From the NCBI GenBank assembly GCA_013287815.1, contig JABDDC010000001.1, forward strand, positions 55,055 to 119,054: 64,000 bases of DNA, given 5' to 3'. Origin of the DNA: Chlamydiota bacterium. GTDB taxonomy: Bacteria > Chlamydiota > Chlamydiia > Chlamydiales > Parachlamydiaceae. Each line of letters starts with the position of its first letter. Position 1 is the stretch's first letter. Below are positions 30,016 to 41,107 of this stretch, one piece after another. A program made the translations under genes and the position numbers. The notes under the pieces were generated by a model. The model did no database searches. It saw only the letters and a list, made by a program, of their open reading frames with translations, and was not told the origin of the DNA.

Positions 30016-33000
30016 TTAAACGAGCACAGGCATTTCGAGTTCATCGAGGATGCTGCGGAGGGAAGATGTCTGGTAGGCGTCGGCAAAGCGTCGAGGTTTG
30101 GCAGCCAGGATATTTTTTTCGAAGAATTCACGAAATTCCTTTACTCCCTTTTCACTAACCCATACCTTGAGGGCATCTTGTTCTTCTTTGGAGGCAAACT
30201 CGATTTCTCCGTTGAAGAGCTTAGCCTGGACATAAAATCGGTAGAACTTATCCAGATCCGCTTTATCATTAAAAGGAAGGGTATCGGTACGGTCATTTCC
30301 GGTTTTGTAGACAATAACCGGTCGGCCGGCAGAAATAGCCACTTCCACAGCCTGGGAATTAGAAAGTTTCATATTGCTTTGTATGTATTCTTTGCAGCCG
30401 CCATGAGCCTCATGGATCGTAGGAATGAACATTGCCCAACGTGTATCAAGATATGGGGGTTTAAATTGCGCAATGAGGACATTCTTAACGAATTTTCTAT
30501 TGGAGTAGAAGGTCATTTGAGGAGGACCCACAGCTTTGTATTTTGGCAAATTCCTTTCAAATACCGCGGAGGTGTAAATATCGTTATCAAAAAATGCAAC
30601 ACCATCAGCCAATCGTCTTGTTGTTTCTGAATAAAAGCCGTTACCCATCATAACATTTTCGATATCAATACTTCCCAAGGCATTGACATCACCAGAACCT
30701 GCTTGTCCGGTTTGGACGATGGGGATATTGACTTCAGCCTGTGTTTCAGTTTGTGATTGAGTTTCTGTCTCAATCATCATTTCGGCTTCGAGTTCCATTT
30801 CAGCTTCGGCTTCCTGTTCGACTTCAGCACCGCCGGCAACCGCTATCTGCACTTCGTTGGGGAACCAGTCCGTAGGTTTATCAGGCCTGATTTCAATAGC
30901 ATTTTTAATTTCTTTGAATCGATTGGCGGAATCTTGTAAGTCTAGTTCCTCAAAGACATTTACAATCCCTTCGCATTTGCGAGCTTCCTTAATTTGTAAG
31001 TCATCGAAGATATCGCCTGGTTTTTCTGATGTTTTTAGTTTTCCATATTGAGCATAGGCATCTTCCGGATTTTTCTTCTTAACGAAGAAGCCGGCATCGC
31101 CTGTGGCTAATTTCGTAGCGACTTTGTAGATGGTTTCATCTGAAGCATTGCCTGCAACAACACGAAGGAATTCAGGCAGGATAGCACGTTTCACAGTACT
31201 TTGGATTTTGTCTTTCTCAGCTCTGTAGTTATCATCCGCCTCTCTGATGGTCTCATTCGTGAGGCAGAATTTGTAGACATCTTCCTTGGTTAATTCTCTT
31301 TGCTCACCATTTAAAATTAGCTCTTTAACCTCTCTGGAGACTGCCAGGGCAACACGCTGGTCCTGGTGCAGCTGTCTTAAGCGCCACACAGCCTGGAAGA
31401 GGTCTCTGATGAAGGTATTGGGTCCGATGGTGACGATGGCTTGGGCTTTTTTACCCTGCTTGATGTCGGCACCAACAGTATGGGCCTGGTCATAGAGGGT
31501 GATGTTGTTCATCAAGTCTGTACTTTCGGCAAAGGCAATAGGCAGCGGCTTGCCGTCGTCCCCAACTTTTTTGACGATTTTTCCGGAAGCATCGAAGTAG
31601 ATGCTGGCATAGACTTTTTTACCTTCTTCTTTAGCTAATTGTAGTGCCTTATCGGCAAATTCTTTATTGCTGGTGCCTCTTAAATAAGCACCAGTATCTA
31701 CAACAGCCTGGTAGTTACCCAGGACGTCCAGATTGGATACGATAGATTCGATCGGTTTTTTGGCATCAAATTCAAATTCGAGAACGGGAACGTTTCTTCC
31801 TAGCATGAGTTCCCATGTCATGCCGTCGGTACCTTTATTCAATTGCGCATCGATTTTGTCATTGTAGGCGTTCTTGTTCCAGGGGGTGCCTGTAAATCCG
31901 TTGAATTCGTTGACTTCGGCTACATCCGTGGAATTAGATGTGATTTGTGAGTTGAACCGCCTCATCTCACCGACGACATATTTATGGCAGAAGACCGCTC
32001 TACCCATTGGGCTTTCATTCAGAGCTGCGACCACAGATGCAACCGAATTAGGAGAGTCCATGGTGGCTAGGGTGATATTTTTCCCTAGTTTATTGTCGGG
32101 ATCGATGCGCTTGATAAAAGCATCAAAATCCCTAGCCCCTTGCGTGTCGAGAATGTTGGAGAAGGAATCCTCGTCTTTGCTCTTCAGTTCCATAATAGCC
32201 CTATTTCTCATGCCGGCAATGATTTGGTAGACCTGCTCGTAGCTGACACCTCTTTGAACATAGTCTTGATAGGTGAAGCTCATCCGTTCGACATCATCGT
32301 CAAATTCGGATCCGACATTGGGTATATCACTTGATTTGGCTGGGATAGTCCATATTTTAGAAACAGGGTCGCGGATATAGTTTACTTGGCCGGTTTTCCC
32401 GAGCGTTTTGCCAAAGCCGACATCAAAAAACGCTTTCATAGAGGTAATTTTTTTGAATAAATCCGGAGTGGACTTTTCTATTGAATAGACCCAGGCTTCT
32501 GTTTCTACGGCGTTTGGATCATTCATTAAGTAGTTGATCAGATCCTCTTTGGTTTTTTGATATCCCGAGCCCTGTATTTCATTGAAATGATAACCGGCTA
32601 CTTCTTTTGCCAGGTTCTTCATTTTTTCTTTAAGCTGTACAGGGGAGAATGACTCCGCTTGTGTATTGGCCAGAAAAGCTTCCCTCAAACTAAAAAGTTG
32701 GTCTCCTTTTTTTGCGTTCAAGATGATGGAAATTAATTCAAAGCCTACGTCTCCTTCAATTTTTCCAACAGGGACTTTATCTCCCATAGCGAAGTTAACC
32801 TCTTTTCTGATATCAAGACAGGCATCTACTTCATCGGCGATGATCGATGTTTTGTTATACAGTAGAGAGACGATTTTGGTCATGACCCTGATCTGGTCGA
32901 TGAGTTCTTTTTTCTTGTCGGCCAGAGCACCAGGCGCCATTTCGCCTAGTTGGTTGAGCATCATTTTGTATGCATTGATCACACCGAGTACTGAACGTTT

Positions 33001-36000
33001 GGTTGAAATGAAGAAGCCTTTACCATTCATTGTTTCGAGAAGGTTTTTGTAGAGAATTTGCAAAGCTTCTACACTCTTATCAGACTTCAGTCCGAATTCC
33101 AGTTTGAACATCTCTTTGCCGAAAAGTTGCCTGTTGACGACGTCCAGATCGCGGCAGTTGGTCTCATATAGTTCTTCCGGTATTAACATGCCGACCAAGT
33201 TAGTGCCATCGGCCTTTTCTTCTGCTTCCAAAGGGAGCAGGACGGCTGTTTTACCGTAACCGGGCCTCAGTTGACGAACAGCATTAGGCTGACTGACCAT
33301 TTCTCGTTTGATGTCCACTTGTCCTTGCCTGAGGATGATATCCTGAATATATTCTATGTAGAGAAGGTTTTTATAGTCAGCATTGTCTGCTTTATTCAAA
33401 GAGTAGTACCGTTTAGTCTGTATGGTGTCATACAGCTCAGTTGCTATTTGCGAGCTTCCTTTTGAGTTGCCTTTGTCTCCGCATGAGTTGATGTAGGTAT
33501 CTGCCAGATCTACCACACGGTTAAGATGCTGGTGTTCTGTATAAAGACCGAGGTATTTGGTAATGTCTTCGTCAAGTTTATTAAGAACGGCTCGAGGCAT
33601 CTCTGTTATACCCAACATTTTGAACGGATGATCGTTGTTCCAATCCTGATCAATGGCATTCCTTCTCCATAATAGTATCAAAGCATCCAGCGACGGCTTG
33701 ATATCCTTACCGACGAGCCTGCGCATGGCTGAGAGACCTGCTTGAGTGTTGAACAGGTCGACATTTTGTAGAAGGTTGTGTTTCAAAACTTCTTCTTCTT
33801 TTCCAATGCGGTCCCTATCTTCATTCAGTCCTGCTTTCACTTTGATGGCATCTTCTTTGATGATTGAGACATCTTTACGACCGGCGTCAAAAGCATTAAA
33901 GTCTTCGCGGTTCTTTTTCGCGTTGCGGACATAGGCTTTTTCATTCGATTGCTCCAAATCGTCAAAAACTTGAGTACTAATTTGTTGTGCTGCTATGGGG
34001 AGGGGTTTTACAACGAAGAATGAATTAAATCGTGCCAGGACATTTTGACTGACAACAGGATTAATTTTAGATGGATCTGTTATAATCAATGCAGGACGGG
34101 GAGGCACTGGCTTATTACTAATAATGCTTTCCAACCGTTCTATTGATCTTACATCCCTTTCCTGGTTGTACTGGTTTAGTAGATAACCATATTTTTGCAG
34201 ATATGTTTGTCTGGGTGCAGGTACTATCTGTCTTGGAGGTGTCATCTTTTGTTTTGGTTGAGAGGCGGGCAACCCTTCAATCATGCTGAACACAGAGTTT
34301 AAAAGAAGAAGGGATTTGGCACCTTTTTTATCAATTAAGGTATCTAATAAAAAGGCTTTGAAGTCTTCTTTAAAATTGGTTTTGTTTGGTAAGTTGTTCC
34401 ATGTTTCGTCGGCATAATCATGAATTTTTGAGCGCAAACTAAACGGTATTTTACCTATAGCTTCCATGAGGATTCTTGATCCTTCATTGAAACGTTCCCC
34501 GGGCCTGAGATTTCTTTCAATAATTGCAAAATCGGTATCTTTCAAGTTAGAAATCACTGCGCCCAAATCATTTAAAGCTTCTACCCGAGTAGGTTTAAAT
34601 AGCGGTCCTGCAAAAGAAGGAAGCATTCCCTCTTCGGGACCTAGAATCCCCTTTTTCTCGAGGTATTCTTCCACATCATCAAAGAAGCCGGGATTATCCT
34701 TGTCCTCTTTAATGGTCATCAGCTTCAATAGGAAGAACTGAGCATATTCAATGGCTTCTTTTTCAAGGGGGTCCAACTGAACTGTTTTAGACAACTCTGA
34801 TAACATTCTCACCTGATGGGTCACTTGCTTATATAGTTGCGAATTTTCATCTCCTTTTAGGATCTGGTTAAAGACATCCCGGAAGTTTTCAAGGACCCAT
34901 CGTGGGTCTTTTGGGATAAATGGAGAGCGGTCTTTATCGTTTCCTTTATAGGACCAGATCAGCATCGCCGCATTGCGTATGCCAAAGACATTGATTTTAT
35001 TTTTATTCTTATCCATGAACTTCTGGAGCGGTATTTCAATAGCACGCACGGGCCTTGGCTCGAAGGTCCTGATGTGGTCATTGCCATGCTCTGTCATAAA
35101 AGCTTTGATCACTGTTTCAAATGCTTTTTCATCTTCAGGTCGAAGCCTTAAAGCTGGATCTAATGCTTCTGCTCCTGGTTGCTTATTAACTGCTTTGGTA
35201 TAGACAGCATAGAGGTCCATGATCGTTTCAAGGCGATTTACTTTGTTGGAGTGGATTGCCACTGATTTGTAGTCTTCTCCAGCCTGGATATTTTTCAGGC
35301 GGATATTGTTCAGCGCTCCTTCCCTAAAGAGTTCAAAGCGGAGTTTAAGGGCCGTTCCATTTGGTGAATCATCTTCCCACTTATCCATCCAACTAAAGAT
35401 TTGCTGATAATTACTACCATAGCCGGATATGGTCTTAGCCTTTTCAAGGTAGAAAGAAGCCGACTCGTAATCGCTGTGTGTCAGGGCCAAATAGGACAAG
35501 TAGGCGTAGGCATCTCCCGTCTTTGCGTTAAGGCGGTTAGTTTCCATATCAACCTGATATTCATTAACGAGAGTTTTACTGAATTTTTTTGGCCTGAGTA
35601 TATTCGGGATAGGAATGCTGTCCCCTTCGACGTTATACTCCATCTCAAATTCCCTGACGGGGATGAGAAGCCGTTCATCGCCATCTTTTTTAAACAGCTG
35701 ATAGCCATCAAAGGTGGTTGGCAGTGCTTTGACTCCATAGGCAGGGTCTTTGACACCTGGACGTGTTCCAAATGGACTCAGCACATAACCTGGCAAGCTT
35801 CTGGTGGTGGCACCCGCCTCACCAATCTGGTATGAGAGTGCAGCGCCACTGGAAGCCAATTGGAAGCGTGCGAAATCTAGTTTGTTTGTCTTTTTATCTT
35901 TTCCAATGACCTGAATGAAATCAGGATCTTCAAAGCTGGTGAAATTGTCTAATTCTTTTGTCGTAGCATTTAACAGGTGTGAGTGATCAGAAAGGAACTC

Positions 36001-39000
36001 GACATCGGCGACTCTGGTGACTTGCACTTGGGTCGACCCCACCTTTTGCATTTCTGTTTTCAGGGAGATGATCGCCCATGGCTTGTCGCTGTCAAGCTCA
36101 AAGACATAGACTTTTTCTTTCTGTCTGTCGACCCAGCAAGAGCGCTCGCCGATGGCAATGCCGACAGCCACAGGGATATCCGAGCTGGTGATTAAATCTG
36201 TCGAATTTGCCAATTGGTCTTGGACATTAAATCTTGAATAGGTCACCCATTCCCTTCTTTTCTTACCTGAATCGATTGACCTTTCAACTAAGATTGCTGA
36301 AGAAGCTAACGATTTGTTCGGACTTCCTTTCATCAAGATGCGAATATTGGGATACTTATCATTGAGATAAGCTGTTACATAGGTCTCTTCTAATCCTGGA
36401 GGGGTGCCGGAAACTTTCCAGTATTCATCCATGGCGGAACCAAAGAGCCTTTGAAGGTCTTCATTCTTCTTAAGGAATTTGGGGAGCTCTTCCAACCGTC
36501 TTTCCTTGAATGAAAGCTTTCCGGTTGTGATATTGAACTGGTAATCATTGTCATTATTATCCATCGCAGTAAACACAGGAAAATCAGTCCCTTCCCATTG
36601 TAGCCTTTGAGCGGCGATAGGCTCATTCAAATTTTGCAAAATGCGGTTAATATACTCACCTTTGGATGCTTCAGTCCTTATCCGATTTTGAATGGAAGGA
36701 ATGGTCAAAGCCATTATGGACTTATAACGGTCTTTAATTTCGGGATCTACCTCTTCATTTCCTTTTTCGATGCTTTCCAGACGAGCTATGACGCTGATGA
36801 GCATTTCAATCTGTTCGTCCGAGAAGTTGAAGTTCTTCTCTTCGATAAGTTTTTTGTATTGATCGTTAATGAATAATGAGAATAACATCCTTTGCGAGGT
36901 GATATAAAATTCGTCCTTTTTACCAAGGAGCTCCTTAGTCCATTTCTCTAAAACTTCTCTTGTATTGATTCCTTCAAATAACTGATTTAATTCATTACTT
37001 ACGTTGGATTTATTGGCTGATTCTTTGATCTCTTCGAAGATGTGCATCAGATAAGATCCAACTTCCTTGTCGCCGCTCACATATGCTGCTGTAATTTCTT
37101 TTTTCAGTTTTTTAACAATTGAATGGAAAAATGGTTCGTAAGTTTTGTCGGATAAAAGTTTTTCCAGATTTCCATGAGTCATGATTTTAGTCTCGAAGTG
37201 CCAGCGTAGTTCAGGGTATTTGAAGAAGTGTGGATGGTCTAAATAAATGGTAAAGGCATTTAAGGTTTGGACTTTGTAATCATTTTCGTCAAATCGATGC
37301 GCAGCTTCTTCAAATTCAAAGGCTGCAGATGTCCAAATTGCATTTGCTTTTTGATTAGTTTCTTGTGTGTACATTAGGTCGACTATTTCATCCCGCTTGA
37401 GGTTTCCTTTTTTCAACATCTTTTCGCAAAAAGTATCGACGAAATTGTGCAGCATGTAGAGCGGGTGATAAGTATGGTTTTGTAATCCCATCTTCGCATA
37501 GTTGGGGCAGTTATCTCCGATACAACCGAGCGGGCATGTTTCCGTTAAATAACGGTTAGTCACTTCTTTAGAGATAGCTTCAGCGAACTTTGGGGCCCTG
37601 ACATAAAGAGGAACTGTTCGGTTTGATATTGCCGACAAGGCTTGAGCATCGAAAAATTGATTTCTGACTTCTTGAATCCAGCTTCTTTCAAATAGTGAAA
37701 GTCGTGTTTCAATTACATCATTAAGGTCCGCATAGCTCGAGCTTAAATCGGTTGGATGCTGGTTTATCTTTCTGGCTGCTTCATTGATTAGTATATTAAT
37801 AAAGGCAAGTGAAGCAATATCTTGCAAACTTTCTTCTTTGTCTTTAGCTGCTGTTGTGAAAGCATTTTTGATTTGCTTTAAGCCATTAATGAATATCATC
37901 CCATTATCCATTGAAAGGGTATTGATGAAAGTTTTAAATTCCATAGGAGACAAAGACCGGATCATGACTTTCATTTCATTGGCAGCAATATCGCTGCGAT
38001 TACTATCCACAAATGCCTGGGCGCGCATTCCCCAGTTTCTAAAAGTGTCTGTAATGTCATTTTTATTTAATGGTACAAGAGAGGGATTGACAGTCTGGTA
38101 AGGAGTTGGATCATTAGTCAATGTCAGTAAAGGTGGTGTCAAAGGATGGGTTTCGACTCGAATATCACCGGTGACAAGAGGTAGCGCGGTTTTTGAAAGG
38201 TCGGTCAGTTCAGGTAAATGTATTTCGAGGTCATCAAGAATGCCTTTCAGTTCGCTATAAATGTTAACCAGTTCCTTACCTTGAGCTGTCGATGTACCCA
38301 GCAGCCCTTTTTCTTTCTCAATCATCACGGCCATCTGATTCGCTGTTGACTTGACCAGAGTCCAGAATTCTTTGTTCTTTAATCCGGCTTGATTGTTTTT
38401 ACAGATGTCTAAAAAGAAGTGGAGCCGAGCAGCCAGTTCGAAACGCTTTCCTTCCTCGGGTGTTTTTCGTTCTGCCTTTAAATAGGCAAGCGCTTCTTCA
38501 AATTTACCCGGAGCTTTGTCTTTCTGATAGGTTTCAGTGACTTTTCCAACTTCGACTTTCGATTTGTGGAATTTCAGGCTTTGCAGAAAGATAGATTTCC
38601 AGGGGCTGGTTGCAGTTGACTTTCGGCATTCCGGTGCCGTCTGCAGGTCGATAAATGTTGGAATAACGCCTAGTAATTCATTTTGATCGACATTAACGAT
38701 TTCTCTTCTTATCGATTGGCTTGTTGTGTCAATTCCTTCCTGCTGATCAAAAAGATTTCTTACATCATCCGATGTGCTGATCAGTGCAACATTGCAATTA
38801 CCCTGCGATCCTTTAGTTACCTCCAGGAGCATTTCATTGAATTGACCGTTATCGCTAAAGCCAACAGGAATCAGGAATTTTTTACCATCATCAAGGTTGG
38901 AGATAGTTTTCCGGATTTCTTTTAATATGTCTTTTGCTTTGCTTTCACTGTAGTTTTTTTTAATATTCTCTAATTCTCCGCCTAATTTGACGGCTTTCCT

Positions 39001-39762
39001 GAATCTGTCTTGCAATTCTGGGTCGGCTACATCCTCCCTTTCACGGTCAAGCATCGAAGACATATATTTTAATGATTGGAGTAATGAGATTCCTTCAACA
39101 GGTGGGTTGCCGCAAATTTCACAAAGGAGATTCAGGTCCCAGTGGAGCTGGTTTATAGGTCTTTCTGGAACTTTTTTATCAGTTTGATTGGTAATGGCAT
39201 ACCACAGACTTTCAAGCTTGCGGAAGATGGTTGCTATTTTTTGCATAAAGCCGGAAATCGTTTGAATGATTTTTTCGTAATTGCTCTTAACTTGCCTTGC
39301 TGTCCCTGAAAAGCGCTCTAAAAGTGTTTTATCGTCGGCTTCTTGAATTGTTTTATCAAGGGGGTGGATCTGGTGTTTTGCAATCTCTTTGAATTCTTTG
39401 TTTGCTTGCTTTTTGTTTAGGGCCTTTAGTGCAACTTCATGAGAAGGGTGATTGGGTTGTTCAATGATCTCGTATTTAACTTGACCGGTATTGATATCTA
39501 CATCGGTCACGCTGATGTGAATGTGTGATTCATGAATTTTTTTTGTGAATTTATATGAGTCGGAAATAATTCTTCTGATCAGAAGATCGACGTTGGGCCG
39601 ATCCCTTTCTGCTTTTAGTCGTTCTTCCTCAGATTCTATTTTTCTGGCATCAGGGACCGTTCTGGCTTGCAGTTTACCAGCGACTTTTTCGGGCATATTT
39701 ATGGTATATTCTACGGATATACCTTTATCCAGACTTCTAAAATGAAATTCGTTAGCATTCAT
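30016..39762 (-). CDS. 3248-aa giant protein with SF2-helicase/DUF3638-DUF3645-like NTPase core and acidic/Q-rich linker
   Basis: RQLRPGYGKTAVLLPLEAEEKADGTNLVGMLIP (Walker A), SIIADEVDACLD (Walker B), GFTGTPWNK, FIRDLFQAVWRLRQLHQDQRVALAVS (motif VI-like). Confidence 0.65.
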   Translation of the reverse strand: MNANEFHFRSLDKGISVEYTINMPEKVAGKLQARTVPDARKIESEEERLKAERDRPNVDLLIRRIISDSYKFTKKIHESHIHISVTDVDINTGQVKYEIIEQPNHPSHEVALKALNKKQANKEFKEIAKHQIHPLDKTIQEADDKTLLERFSGTARQVKSNYEKIIQTISGFMQKIATIFRKLESLWYAITNQTDKKVPERPINQLHWDLNLLCEICGNPPVEGISLLQSLKYMSSMLDREREDVADPELQDRFRKAVKLGGELENIKKNYSESKAKDILKEIRKTISNLDDGKKFLIPVGFSDNGQFNEMLLEVTKGSQGNCNVALISTSDDVRNLFDQQEGIDTTSQSIRREIVNVDQNELLGVIPTFIDLQTAPECRKSTATSPWKSIFLQSLKFHKSKVEVGKVTETYQKDKAPGKFEEALAYLKAERKTPEEGKRFELAARLHFFLDICKNNQAGLKNKEFWTLVKSTANQMAVMIEKEKGLLGTSTAQGKELVNIYSELKGILDDLEIHLPELTDLSKTALPLVTGDIRVETHPLTPPLLTLTNDPTPYQTVNPSLVPLNKNDITDTFRNWGMRAQAFVDSNRSDIAANEMKVMIRSLSPMEFKTFINTLSMDNGMIFINGLKQIKNAFTTAAKDKEESLQDIASLAFINILINEAARKINQHPTDLSSSYADLNDVIETRLSLFERSWIQEVRNQFFDAQALSAISNRTVPLYVRAPKFAEAISKEVTNRYLTETCPLGCIGDNCPNYAKMGLQNHTYHPLYMLHNFVDTFCEKMLKKGNLKRDEIVDLMYTQETNQKANAIWTSAAFEFEEAAHRFDENDYKVQTLNAFTIYLDHPHFFKYPELRWHFETKIMTHGNLEKLLSDKTYEPFFHSIVKKLKKEITAAYVSGDKEVGSYLMHIFEEIKESANKSNVSNELNQLFEGINTREVLEKWTKELLGKKDEFYITSQRMLFSLFINDQYKKLIEEKNFNFSDEQIEMLISVIARLESIEKGNEEVDPEIKDRYKSIMALTIPSIQNRIRTEASKGEYINRILQNLNEPIAAQRLQWEGTDFPVFTAMDNNDNDYQFNITTGKLSFKERRLEELPKFLKKNEDLQRLFGSAMDEYWKVSGTPPGLEETYVTAYLNDKYPNIRILMKGSPNKSLASSAILVERSIDSGKKRREWVTYSRFNVQDQLANSTDLITSSDIPVAVGIAIGERSCWVDRQKEKVYVFELDSDKPWAIISLKTEMQKVGSTQVQVTRVADVEFLSDHSHLLNATTKELDNFTSFEDPDFIQVIGKDKKTNKLDFARFQLASSGAALSYQIGEAGATTRSLPGYVLSPFGTRPGVKDPAYGVKALPTTFDGYQLFKKDGDERLLIPVREFEMEYNVEGDSIPIPNILRPKKFSKTLVNEYQVDMETNRLNAKTGDAYAYLSYLALTHSDYESASFYLEKAKTISGYGSNYQQIFSWMDKWEDDSPNGTALKLRFELFREGALNNIRLKNIQAGEDYKSVAIHSNKVNRLETIMDLYAVYTKAVNKQPGAEALDPALRLRPEDEKAFETVIKAFMTEHGNDHIRTFEPRPVRAIEIPLQKFMDKNKNKINVFGIRNAAMLIWSYKGNDKDRSPFIPKDPRWVLENFRDVFNQILKGDENSQLYKQVTHQVRMLSELSKTVQLDPLEKEAIEYAQFFLLKLMTIKEDKDNPGFFDDVEEYLEKKGILGPEEGMLPSFAGPLFKPTRVEALNDLGAVISNLKDTDFAIIERNLRPGERFNEGSRILMEAIGKIPFSLRSKIHDYADETWNNLPNKTNFKEDFKAFLLDTLIDKKGAKSLLLLNSVFSMIEGLPASQPKQKMTPPRQIVPAPRQTYLQKYGYLLNQYNQERDVRSIERLESIISNKPVPPRPALIITDPSKINPVVSQNVLARFNSFFVVKPLPIAAQQISTQVFDDLEQSNEKAYVRNAKKNREDFNAFDAGRKDVSIIKEDAIKVKAGLNEDRDRIGKEEEVLKHNLLQNVDLFNTQAGLSAMRRLVGKDIKPSLDALILLWRRNAIDQDWNNDHPFKMLGITEMPRAVLNKLDEDITKYLGLYTEHQHLNRVVDLADTYINSCGDKGNSKGSSQIATELYDTIQTKRYYSLNKADNADYKNLLYIEYIQDIILRQGQVDIKREMVSQPNAVRQLRPGYGKTAVLLPLEAEEKADGTNLVGMLIPEELYETNCRDLDVVNRQLFGKEMFKLEFGLKSDKSVEALQILYKNLLETMNGKGFFISTKRSVLGVINAYKMMLNQLGEMAPGALADKKKELIDQIRVMTKIVSLLYNKTSIIADEVDACLDIRKEVNFAMGDKVPVGKIEGDVGFELISIILNAKKGDQLFSLREAFLANTQAESFSPVQLKEKMKNLAKEVAGYHFNEIQGSGYQKTKEDLINYLMNDPNAVETEAWVYSIEKSTPDLFKKITSMKAFFDVGFGKTLGKTGQVNYIRDPVSKIWTIPAKSSDIPNVGSEFDDDVERMSFTYQDYVQRGVSYEQVYQIIAGMRNRAIMELKSKDEDSFSNILDTQGARDFDAFIKRIDPDNKLGKNITLATMDSPNSVASVVAALNESPMGRAVFCHKYVVGEMRRFNSQITSNSTDVAEVNEFNGFTGTPWNKNAYNDKIDAQLNKGTDGMTWELMLGRNVPVLEFEFDAKKPIESIVSNLDVLGNYQAVVDTGAYLRGTSNKEFADKALQLAKEEGKKVYASIYFDASGKIVKKVGDDGKPLPIAFAESTDLMNNITLYDQAHTVGADIKQGKKAQAIVTIGPNTFIRDLFQAVWRLRQLHQDQRVALAVSREVKELILNGEQRELTKEDVYKFCLTNETIREADDNYRAEKDKIQSTVKRAILPEFLRVVAGNASDETIYKVATKLATGDAGFFVKKKNPEDAYAQYGKLKTSEKPGDIFDDLQIKEARKCEGIVNVFEELDLQDSANRFKEIKNAIEIRPDKPTDWFPNEVQIAVAGGAEVEQEAEAEMELEAEMMIETETQSQTETQAEVNIPIVQTGQAGSGDVNALGSIDIENVMMGNGFYSETTRRLADGVAFFDNDIYTSAVFERNLPKYKAVGPPQMTFYSNRKFVKNVLIAQFKPPYLDTRWAMFIPTIHEAHGGCKEYIQSNMKLSNSQAVEVAISAGRPVIVYKTGNDRTDTLPFNDKADLDKFYRFYVQAKLFNGEIEFASKEEQDALKVWVSEKGVKEFREFFEKNILAAKPRRFADAYQTSSLRSILDELEMPVLV

Positions 39763-39949
39763 AAAAACCTCATTGCAAGAAATTTTAGTACATAATCAAA
39801 TCACATCTAAATTCATTATATGTTAAGAGTTAATTTTAGATATATAGTTTTTTTATTTATAAAAAATGGCGGTGCAGCCGCTTTGGAGTGGAACGCGCCC
39901 CTTTACTTTTTTCCTTAAAACGATGATAAGTGAAAGAAAGGAGAGAGTT

Positions 39950-41107
39950 ATGTCTGCAGCTGCAAGCTTACAACCATTAATAACTGACTGGAATGAATCG
40001 AATAATGTCTTCGAAGAACAAATCAAGATTTTTAACAAAAAGCTCAACAGTCATGATATCGATTCCACCGTGTTGAATCAGATCTATGAAAAAACTGATA
40101 AAGCATTAAAAGTCAAAGATATCATCCTTAAAAAGTTTAAAGAAGTTCAAGCGCAGAGAAGCCAGAGCCACCCTAACTTTATCACAAGATGCTTTAAAAA
40201 AATGATTCCAACTTCTATCGTATCGTCCATTTCTAGTATAGTCCCTGAAACGCCTGAAAATAAAAGCACAGCCTTAACAATCACAGGTTCAACTACAGGC
40301 GCTATAAGTATTGTTTTACTAACTATCAATGAAACAAAATATTACGGTGCCGGCTTTGGTGCATTTGGAGTGATTTTAACTGCAGGAAGTGCCTACTACC
40401 AACATATGGGAAATAAAAGCGAAAAAGAAAACAAAACAATTTCCTCAGCCGTGATTGAAGGAACAGGTCAGATAAAATTATTCAGAAAGATGCTCAAAAA
40501 ATTAAAAGTCATTCAAGATGAGTTTGAAGAGCTAAAAGCAGTAAGAACTCAAGAATCAACAGTTACAATCAATAATCAGCAAAACATATACGTCAGTCAG
40601 AAAATCGATGCAAATATTACCGCCTGTTTAACCGCCTACGATTGCCTTGGTGACAATATTAAAACACCTACCAGCAACTCCGAAATTTTATCTCTTCTTA
40701 TCCAACGATTGCCGGACAATGATCCGTTAAAAATAGGTACGAATGCGTTAGCAAGACGCCAAGTTAGTGTTGTTCAGGCAGCAAAAGCTCCTTTGCCGAT
40801 CAACTATATTCCAGCTATTGCTCAAAGCAACGAAAAAGATAAATTTATTGGAGAAGGTCTTCCAATGGATGATGAAAATCGAGATGAGGACTTCGATGAA
40901 AGACTCGACATCCTTCAAAAAAATATTTCTTCTCGCTTTGCAATAAACAAAAAGCTCATCAATAATCTCGTTACTCCTGATGGAAAAATACTTGAATTCC
41001 CTCAGAAAACAGATATTGATAGTGATGAAGACGATATGAAAGTCACTTTCCACGAACATTCCCAAAGTTCAGTACTAATTAATGTTAATCAGGACATCCC
41101 CGGCTAA
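39950..41107 (+). CDS. Hypothetical protein with predicted TM segment pair
   Basis: GGAG RBS before ATG at 39950; hydrophobic STALTITGSTTGAISIVLLTI...YYGAGFGAFGVILTAGSAYY. Confidence 0.6.
   Translation: MSAAASLQPLITDWNESNNVFEEQIKIFNKKLNSHDIDSTVLNQIYEKTDKALKVKDIILKKFKEVQAQRSQSHPNFITRCFKKMIPTSIVSSISSIVPETPENKSTALTITGSTTGAISIVLLTINETKYYGAGFGAFGVILTAGSAYYQHMGNKSEKENKTISSAVIEGTGQIKLFRKMLKKLKVIQDEFEELKAVRTQESTVTINNQQNIYVSQKIDANITACLTAYDCLGDNIKTPTSNSEILSLLIQRLPDNDPLKIGTNALARRQVSVVQAAKAPLPINYIPAIAQSNEKDKFIGEGLPMDDENRDEDFDERLDILQKNISSRFAINKKLINNLVTPDGKILEFPQKTDIDSDEDDMKVTFHEHSQSSVLINVNQDIPG

Noticed and set aside
30004-30630. 208-aa + strand ORF at the 3' end of the giant gene
   Set aside because: Antisense to the conserved-looking C-terminal domain; no recognisable family
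30004-39745. Many 60-144-aa + strand ORFs inside the giant gene
   Set aside because: Antisense shadow ORFs of a long continuous coding frame
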